DNA of 64,000 nucleotides from Actinomadura sp. WMMA1423 (GTDB lineage: Bacteria; Actinomycetota; Actinomycetes; Streptosporangiales; Streptosporangiaceae), in NCBI RefSeq assembly GCF_006547145.1, contig NZ_CP041244.1, positions 3,348,001 to 3,412,000 of the forward strand, in the 5' to 3' direction. Each line of letters opens with the position of its first letter. Position 1 is the stretch's first letter. Under the pieces are notes generated by a model. It ran no database searches. It saw only the letters and a program-made list of their open reading frames with translations, and was not told the DNA's origin. This document shows positions 58,705-64,000 of this stretch, in pieces. The position numbers and the translations under genes are program-made.

Positions 58705-59592
58705 TCAGGTACCGTAGCGCCGGTGCCGCGCGGCGTAGGAGCGCATGGCCCGGAGGAAGTCCACCTTGCGGAAGTCCGGCCAATGGACCTCGCAGAAGTG
58801 GAACTCCGAGTGGGCGCTCTGCCAGAGCATGAAGCCGGAGAGACGCTGCTCTCCCGAGGTGCGGATGACCAGGTCCGGGTCCGGCTGGCCGCGCGTGTAG
58901 AGATGCTCCGCGATGTGCTCCACGTCGAGGACCTCGGCGAGTTCCTCGATGCTGGTGCCACGACTCGCCTGCTCGATGAGCAGAGAGCGCACCGCATCAG
59001 CGATCTCACGCCTACCTCCATACCCAACCGCGACGTTCACAATCAGGCCGGGTGCCCCCGATGTGGCCTCACCCGCATCTTTCAGGACGCGGGCGGTCTT
59101 ATCGGGCAGGAGGTCGAGCGCGCCGACGGGCTTGACGTGCCAGCCGTCCTCGGCGAGCTTGCGGACGGTGTTCTCGATGATCGCCAGGAGCGGTTCCAGC
59201 TCGGCGGCGGGCCGGTTGAGGTTGTCGGTCGACAGCAGCCACAGCGTGACGTGCTCGACGCCGGCCTCCGCGCTCCACTGGAGCAGCTCGGAGATCTTCT
59301 GGGCGCCGCGCTGGTGGCCGGAGTTGACGTCGGCCAGCCCCATCGACCTGGCCCAGCGCCGGTTGCCGTCCAGGATCACGCCGACGTGCCGGGGTGTGAC
59401 CTCGGCGGGCAGCTCGGCCTCGACGCGCCGCTCGTACATCCGGTAGACGGCGTCGCGGACGGCCGCGTACGGGCCGCTGCGGCGGAGGGCGGAGACCAGC
59501 CGCCCGCCCTCGGAGGGGCGCCGGCGCACGCCGTCCCTCCGCGCGCCGCGCGCCGACCTGGTGCGCGGCTCTCCCGTACGCCGAACCCGCAT
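58705..59592 (-). CDS. uppS: Isoprenyl transferase (undecaprenyl/decaprenyl diphosphate synthase type)
   Basis: 295 aa. cis-Prenyltransferase signature: HVGVILDGNRRWARSMG, the STDNLNRP strand, GYGGRREI, and the C-terminal RTSGEQRLSGFMLWQSAHSEFHF. Makes polyprenyl carriers for the wall. ATG 59592 has AAGGGAA upstream. The first 50 residues are Arg-rich and variable, so a later start is conceivable. Confidence 0.96.
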   Translation of the reverse strand: MRVRRTGEPRTRSARGARRDGVRRRPSEGGRLVSALRRSGPYAAVRDAVYRMYERRVEAELPAEVTPRHVGVILDGNRRWARSMGLADVNSGHQRGAQKISELLQWSAEAGVEHVTLWLLSTDNLNRPAAELEPLLAIIENTVRKLAEDGWHVKPVGALDLLPDKTARVLKDAGEATSGAPGLIVNVAVGYGGRREIADAVRSLLIEQASRGTSIEELAEVLDVEHIAEHLYTRGQPDPDLVIRTSGEQRLSGFMLWQSAHSEFHFCEVHWPDFRKVDFLRAMRSYAARHRRYGT

Positions 59593-59683
59593 GTGGGCTT
59601 CCCTTCGAGCGACCGACCCTGGCGGAAAGTCGCTCAATTATGGCCCGGCGGCGACACTTCTCCCACCGTTCCCGTATGCCAGG

Positions 59684-60241
59684 CTAACGCGCCGGACGGG
59701 CCAGGCGCGGTGGATGGCCTGCTCCGGCCCGGTCCGCCTCGGCGAGCAGATCGCCCAGAAACCGCGCCAGCTCCCCCGAGGTGAGCACGGCGCGGACGCC
59801 GCGGCCGCCCGCGCCCCACGCCTCGACCACGGCGCGCCGCGCGACCCGCCACCGGCCCGCCGCGGACTGGTGGCGGCCGACCCACATCGAGGACGTGCGC
59901 AGCGAGCAGCGCAGCTCGCCGGTGCTGATCACGTCGCCCCGGTCGCGGTAGCGGAACATGAACAGCTCGGGCTCGCGGGCGGTGTCGGCGGGGGCCGGCT
60001 CGGGGAAGCGGTCGTCGGGATCGGGCCAGCGGGCCGCCTGCGGGGACTCCTCGGACCGGGCGGCGGCGACCCGGGCGGCGAGCCCGGCCAGGAAGTACCC
60101 GCACCGCTCCCCCACCGCCCCGAACGACTCGCCGTCGCGCCACAGCTCGAGGGTGATCTCGAACGGGGTGCCGCCGCGGTCGAGCGAGGCGACCGGGACC
60201 ACCGCGAGGTCGGACCCGTCCAGGCAGCGCAGCCCTGGCAT
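59684..60241 (-). CDS. Hypothetical protein, 185 aa
   Basis: Not recognised. GGGAGGT lies before the ATG at 60241. Soluble, mixed alpha/beta, with no Cys pair or membrane helix and an Arg/Pro-rich C-terminus. 91 nt upstream of uppS on the same strand, so possibly co-transcribed. Confidence 0.75.
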   Translation of the reverse strand: MPGLRCLDGSDLAVVPVASLDRGGTPFEITLELWRDGESFGAVGERCGYFLAGLAARVAAARSEESPQAARWPDPDDRFPEPAPADTAREPELFMFRYRDRGDVISTGELRCSLRTSSMWVGRHQSAAGRWRVARRAVVEAWGAGGRGVRAVLTSGELARFLGDLLAEADRAGAGHPPRLARPAR

Positions 60242-60371
60242 CCGTGCACCTCCCGCCCCCGTCCGGCCCGCTCTGCGAGTACGTTAGGGGAGGTCGGCAC
60301 CATGATCACACCCAGTGACCATCGAGATCGGGTAATGCTCGCCCCCGGCCCTCGCGGCCGGGGCCCGGCGG

Positions 60372-60893
60372 TCAGGCCTGCGGGCCGGCGGCGCGGGCGC
60401 GCTCGACGTGCTGCAGGGCGCTGCGCAGCTCCGCGAGCCACTCGTCGGTGTTCTTGCCGACGAGCCTGACGCACCAGGCGAGCGCGTCGCTGCGGCTGCG
60501 GGCGACCCCCGCTTCCACGAGCGTGTCGAGGACGCGGCGCTCGGGCTGCCGCAGCCGCGTCATCACCGGCACCGACAGGGTGGTGAACATCTCCCGCTCG
60601 CCGCCGCACTCCACGCCCCAGGAGATCTTGCGGCCGAAGCGCTGCTCGGCCTCCCGGGCGATGGCGATCCGCCGGTCGCGGGTCTGGTCGCGGAAGCGCT
60701 GGACGTGCCCGGCGACGAGGCCCGCGCGCTCGGCGCCGGACGCCTCGGCCGCGGCGGCCGGGAGGGGCAGCGCGCCGACGACCGCGACCTCCTCGCGGTC
60801 GACGACGACCTCCGGCGCGCCCTCGAACCACTCCTCGGGGAGCCGCCCGGTGAACCAGCCGCGCAGCTGCTCCGCCGCTTCGCTCGTATTCAT
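60372..60893 (-). CDS. Hypothetical protein with RHH-like C-terminus
   Basis: 173 aa. The N-terminal 110 residues are mixed and unrecognised. The last 50 residues (RRVLDTLVEAGVARSRSDALAWCVRLVG) have the amphipathic pattern of a ribbon-helix-helix core. The palindrome GTAAT-CAAA-ATTAC is immediately upstream of the start codon, so self-binding is plausible. Start ATG 60893 with no clear ribosome site; a leaderless mRNA is possible. Confidence 0.75.
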   Translation of the reverse strand: MNTSEAAEQLRGWFTGRLPEEWFEGAPEVVVDREEVAVVGALPLPAAAAEASGAERAGLVAGHVQRFRDQTRDRRIAIAREAEQRFGRKISWGVECGGEREMFTTLSVPVMTRLRQPERRVLDTLVEAGVARSRSDALAWCVRLVGKNTDEWLAELRSALQHVERARAAGPQA

Positions 60894-60907
60894 GTAATCA
60901 AAATTAC
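60894..60907. promoter_or_regulatory. Palindrome adjoining start codon, operator candidate
   Basis: GTAATCAAAATTAC is a 5-bp-arm inverted repeat directly before the ATG of the RHH-like gene. It is conspicuously A/T-rich for this chromosome and also overlaps a TAATTT-like -10 on the minus strand. Confidence 0.6.
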
Positions 60908-60989
60908 AGCCCCCACCGGCTCCGCGCCAGGCTCGCCGGGCCGCGACCTGGGGTTCTTCGTCGCTCCCGGTGCGGGCCGGCCTCGGCGG

Positions 60990-62162
60990 TCAGCGGGTCA
61001 GGGCGGCGGCCATCTTGGGGCTGACTCGGACGGCGCCGCGCATGTTCCGGGTGTAGACGTTCTGGACCTGCACCACGGTGCCCGTCCGCGGGGCCGCCAG
61101 CATCTTGCCCTGGCCCAGGTAGAGGGCGATGTGCGAGATGTAGCCGGGCGCGGTCGGGTCGTTGGCCCAGATGAGCATGTCGCCGGGCTCGGCCTTGCTG
61201 TAGGGGAGGACCCAGCCGACACGGGCCTGGTCGGCGGCGACGCGGGGCAACCGGATGCCGGCCCTGGCGAACGCGTACTGCATCAGGCCGGAGCAGTCGT
61301 AGCCGCCCTCGGCCTCGGACTCGCCGCCCCACACGTACGGCCAGCCGAGCCGGGTGTAGGCCGCCTTGATCACCGTGCGGACCTGGCCGGCCGTCATGAC
61401 CTGGCCGCCCGCGGCGGGCACGTTCCCGGACCTCGGGAAGTCGATCTCGGGGTTGACCGCGACGGCCTTGGCGCCCTTGGGCAGCGCCTTGCGCAGCTTC
61501 TTGATGAACGTCTTCGGCGCCTTCTTCGGGACGCTGACCAGCATCGCGTTGCCCGTGGGCAGCCCGAGGGCCTGCGCGGTGGTGTGCGAGATGACCGCGT
61601 CGACGTCGCTGATGCCCATCGTCGCGTACGCACCGACCCGCAGCTGCGACTGGTGCTGCCTGCCGCCGACCGGCACCTGGCTGCCGAGCCTGACGCCGCC
61701 GTCGCTGCCCATCGTGAACGAGATGGCGACGTCGCCGGAGGCGACGTTGCGCCAGAGGGCGTCCGACTTGGCGGTCGGCTTCGGCGTGTAGTTGCGGAAC
61801 GTGGACGGGTCGACGCCCATCAGGCCGACGCGCTTGCCCGCGACCATGCCCTGCACCGCGTCGACGACCTCGACGCCCTTCACGCCCTTGGCGCCGCGGA
61901 CCTTCTGGACGAACTCGGCCGGGAGCGTGGAGGGGGCGGCCACGAGGACGTGCGGGGTGAGCCTCCTGCCGAGCGGCGCGACCGCCGCGGGCGACAGGCC
62001 GGTGCTGCCGGAGGCCGCCACGAACCGGGCGCGCTGCTCGCCGCGCCGCCCCTGCGCCGGGCCGTCGTCGTGCGCGACGAGGACGGCGACGTTGGCCGCG
62101 AGCGTCGTCAGCACGGAGACGCCGATGATCGTCGGAAGGACCCGGCGGTTCGGCTTGCCCAC
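60990..62162 (-). CDS. NlpC/P60 endopeptidase with permease-like ectodomain
   Basis: 390 aa from GTG 62162 (GAGGGA 8 nt upstream; GTG 62168 is an alternative). An N-terminal TM helix (about 8-30) precedes a 200-residue region whose LTPHVLVAAPSTLPAEFVQKVRGAKGVKGVEVVDAVQG start resembles the extracellular MacB/FtsX-type permease core. A C-terminal NlpC/P60 domain has Cys in YDCSGLM and His in SHIALYLG. The combination suggests a wall hydrolase with its own regulatory ectodomain. Confidence 0.88.
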   Translation of the reverse strand: MGKPNRRVLPTIIGVSVLTTLAANVAVLVAHDDGPAQGRRGEQRARFVAASGSTGLSPAAVAPLGRRLTPHVLVAAPSTLPAEFVQKVRGAKGVKGVEVVDAVQGMVAGKRVGLMGVDPSTFRNYTPKPTAKSDALWRNVASGDVAISFTMGSDGGVRLGSQVPVGGRQHQSQLRVGAYATMGISDVDAVISHTTAQALGLPTGNAMLVSVPKKAPKTFIKKLRKALPKGAKAVAVNPEIDFPRSGNVPAAGGQVMTAGQVRTVIKAAYTRLGWPYVWGGESEAEGGYDCSGLMQYAFARAGIRLPRVAADQARVGWVLPYSKAEPGDMLIWANDPTAPGYISHIALYLGQGKMLAAPRTGTVVQVQNVYTRNMRGAVRVSPKMAAALTR

Positions 62163-62310
62163 TGGCACACTCCCTCGATGTCGCCTTGCACCGGCTCCCT
62201 GACCGCGTACAGGACACGACTATGACTCAGATGGTCGGCCACCGTCCAGATACCCGGGGCGCCACGGGACAGCCTCGTCCGCCCGGCTCCATTGGGTCAG
62301 GCACGTTCCA

Positions 62311-62326
62311 GTTACTCAGTAGTAAC
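62311..62326. promoter_or_regulatory. Inverted repeat in YyaL/NlpC intergenic region
   Basis: GTTACT-CAGT-AGTAAC is a perfect 6-bp inverted repeat about 150 nt upstream of the NlpC/P60 start and about 45 nt downstream of the YyaL stop. It could be an operator or a weak terminator. Confidence 0.5.
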
Positions 62327-62372
62327 AGTCCGCGTGTCTGAGATCAAGGTCACGTTGCCACAAAGTGGATCG

Positions 62373-64000
62373 TCAGTCCAATTGCCCGCGCAGCTCGCGG
62401 TTCAGGTCCGCCTGGGTCGTCACAGGAAGGCGGCAGACGAACCCGCGGCAGACGTACGCGGCCGGCTCCCCGTCCACCAGGCCCCGCCCCTCCAGCAGCG
62501 GCACCCCCTCGGCGTCCGGTCCGCCGACGCTCACCACCGCGCCCGGCGCGACCGCCATGAGCGCGGTGCGGTGCAGCGCGCGGGTGCGCACGTCGTCCGG
62601 GTCGCCGACCACCGCGATCTCGACCGGTCCCGCGGCGCGGGCCTCCGCCGCGGCGAGGCCCCAGCCCGCGAACCGCGCGTGCTCCTCGGCGAGCGTCCCC
62701 GCCGGCGCCAGCGCGTCCTCCGCCGACTGCCGGTGCCAGTCGGACCCGGTCAGCGCGGCGAACGACAGCAGCGCCCCCGCCGCCGCGAACTGCCCCGACG
62801 GCGTCGCGTTGTCGGTCGGGTCCTGGGGGCGCCGGAACAGCCGCTCGGCGTCGTCGGCCGTGTCGAAGAAGCCGCCGGCCCCGTCGGCGAACCGTTCGAG
62901 GACGGTGTTCAGCAGCTCGCCGGCCAGCCGCACGTGGTGCGGATCGCCGGTGACCGCGTGCAGGGCGAGCAGCCCCTCCGCCACGTCGGCGTAGTCCTCC
63001 AGGACGCCGGCGTTCGCTCCGGCCGCCCCGTCCTTGGAAGTGCGGGCCAGCCGCCCGTCCCGGAGGTGCACCTCCACCAGGAGCCGCGCGACCTCCTCGG
63101 CCGCCCGGACGAGGTCGGGCCGGTCGAACAGCGCGCCGCACTCGGCCAGCGCCGCGATGGCGAGCCCGTTCCAGGCCGCCACCACCTTGTCGTCCCGCGC
63201 GGGAGGGACCCTCTGCGCGCGCGCCGCCAGCAGCGCGGTCCGGACGCGCTCGTACCGCCCGGCATCGTCGGGGTCGCGCAGGAGCTGCAGGACGGACGAG
63301 CCGTGCTCGAACGTCCCGGTCACCTCGAAGAGGGTCTCGGCGAACGCGCCGTCCTCGTCCCCGAGCACCTCCCGCAGCTGCTCGGGCGTCCACACGTAGT
63401 ACCTGCCCTCGACGCCCTCGCTGTCGGCGTCCAGCGCCGAGGCGAGGCCGCCCTGGTCGGTGCGCAGGTCGCGCAGCATCCAGTCGCACGTCTCCAGCGC
63501 CACCCGCCGCGCGGACGGGTTGCCCGTGAGCCGCCACCAGTGCGCGTACACCCGCGCCAGCAGGGCGTTGTCGTAGAGCATCTTCTCGAAGTGCGGGACG
63601 ACCCACCCGGCGTCGACCGAGTACCGCGCGAACCCGCCCCCGAGCTGGTCGTACATCCCGCCCCGGGCCATCGCCTCCAGCGTGCCGGACGCCATCGCCA
63701 GCGACTCCTCGTCGCCCGTGCGCGCGTGATGGCGCAGCAGGAACTCCAGCACCATCGACGGCGGGAACTTGGGGGCGCCGCCGAACCCGCCGCGACGCTC
63801 GTCGTAGGAACGCGCGAGCACCTTCACCGCGTGCGCGAGCACCCGGTCGCCGGGCGCCTCCGACCCGCCGAGGCCGGACCCGCGCGAGGTCAGGGCCTCG
63901 ACGACCTGCCGCCCCTGCTTGGCGACCTCGTCGCGCTGCTCGGCCCACGCCTTGTGGACGGCCTGCAGCAGCGCCCGGAACTGCGCCCGCGGGAAGTACG
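62373..64000 (-). CDS. Thioredoxin-domain protein YyaL/DUF255 (partial, N-terminus beyond window)
   Basis: At least 542 codons are in frame. The segment from the window edge reads YFPRAQFRALLQAVHKAWAEQRDEVAKQG, the region after the thioredoxin-like domain in YyaL/SPATA20-type proteins. The following six-hairpin glycosidase-like domain includes GGFGGAPKFPPSM, GGMYDQLGGGFARYSVD, PHFEKMLYDNALLARVY and DADSEGVEGRYYVWTPEQL. Role unknown. The N-terminal thioredoxin domain and start lie outside the window. Confidence 0.95.
   Translation of the reverse strand, partial: YFPRAQFRALLQAVHKAWAEQRDEVAKQGRQVVEALTSRGSGLGGSEAPGDRVLAHAVKVLARSYDERRGGFGGAPKFPPSMVLEFLLRHHARTGDEESLAMASGTLEAMARGGMYDQLGGGFARYSVDAGWVVPHFEKMLYDNALLARVYAHWWRLTGNPSARRVALETCDWMLRDLRTDQGGLASALDADSEGVEGRYYVWTPEQLREVLGDEDGAFAETLFEVTGTFEHGSSVLQLLRDPDDAGRYERVRTALLAARAQRVPPARDDKVVAAWNGLAIAALAECGALFDRPDLVRAAEEVARLLVEVHLRDGRLARTSKDGAAGANAGVLEDYADVAEGLLALHAVTGDPHHVRLAGELLNTVLERFADGAGGFFDTADDAERLFRRPQDPTDNATPSGQFAAAGALLSFAALTGSDWHRQSAEDALAPAGTLAEEHARFAGWGLAAAEARAAGPVEIAVVGDPDDVRTRALHRTALMAVAPGAVVSVGGPDAEGVPLLEGRGLVDGEPAAYVCRGFVCRLPVTTQADLNRELRGQLD

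Overview
The window is about 70% or more G+C, uses GTG and TTG starts freely, and is dense with proteins typical of Actinobacteria: DUF1707 and DUF4245 proteins, a TAP-like hydrolase remnant, actinobacterial NlpC/P60 hydrolases, a GlpX fructose bisphosphatase and several Hanks-type kinases. By overall gene content I infer a filamentous actinomycete, most likely Streptosporangiales (Actinomadura or Thermomonospora-like). No rRNA, tRNA, integrase, transposase or CRISPR array was seen. The right edge cuts through a thioredoxin-domain (YyaL/DUF255) gene.

Left accessory part (1-14.2 kb). A CpaE-like ParA ATPase is followed by a CpaF-shaped protein that has lost its P-loop. Two minus-strand hypotheticals follow, one with an orphan primase-type (CHC2) zinc finger, then an unrecognised 383-aa protein. 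At 6.6-14.1 kb is a tightly coupled five-gene operon: membrane-anchored Ser/Thr kinase, coiled-coil protein, tandem AAA protein (dead first module, active ClpB-type second module), NrdG-like radical SAM protein, and a zinc-ribbon/Q-rich/FHA protein. I know of no described system with this combination, and it is my best candidate for a new one. A strong bidirectional terminator separates it from typA.

Middle part (14.2-32.1 kb). typA, a c-di-AMP (ydaO-type) riboswitch with its NlpC/P60 gene, a Nudix hydrolase, a Mut7-C RNase and an amidohydrolase/MarR divergon come first. A minus-strand operon at 20.7-32.1 kb follows. It resembles the clostridial tcp conjugation set (TcpC, TcpE, VirB4/TcpF, VirB6/TcpH, TcpG-type wall hydrolase), but no relaxase or FtsK-type coupling protein is present in the window. 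Its genes are linked by ATGA overlaps, including a 57-codon ORF that exactly fills the only large gap. TcpE is fused to a MinD-like domain whose Walker A lysine is replaced.

Right part (32.4-64 kb) is mainly housekeeping: a decayed hydrolase fragment, ychF, rmuC, a TetR/haloalkane dehalogenase pair, ispH, xseA-xseB, glpX, an ABC-2 exporter, an MFS transporter, a MocR/EamA divergon, a class I fumarase, a second Ser/Thr kinase, fumC, a resuscitation-type lytic transglycosylase, PIN-PhoH, an isoprenyl transferase (uppS), an NlpC/P60 protein fused to a permease-like ectodomain, and the partial YyaL gene. Four separate peptidoglycan hydrolases lie in the window, one riboswitch-controlled, one inside the tcp-like operon, and one with a leader of about 210 nt.
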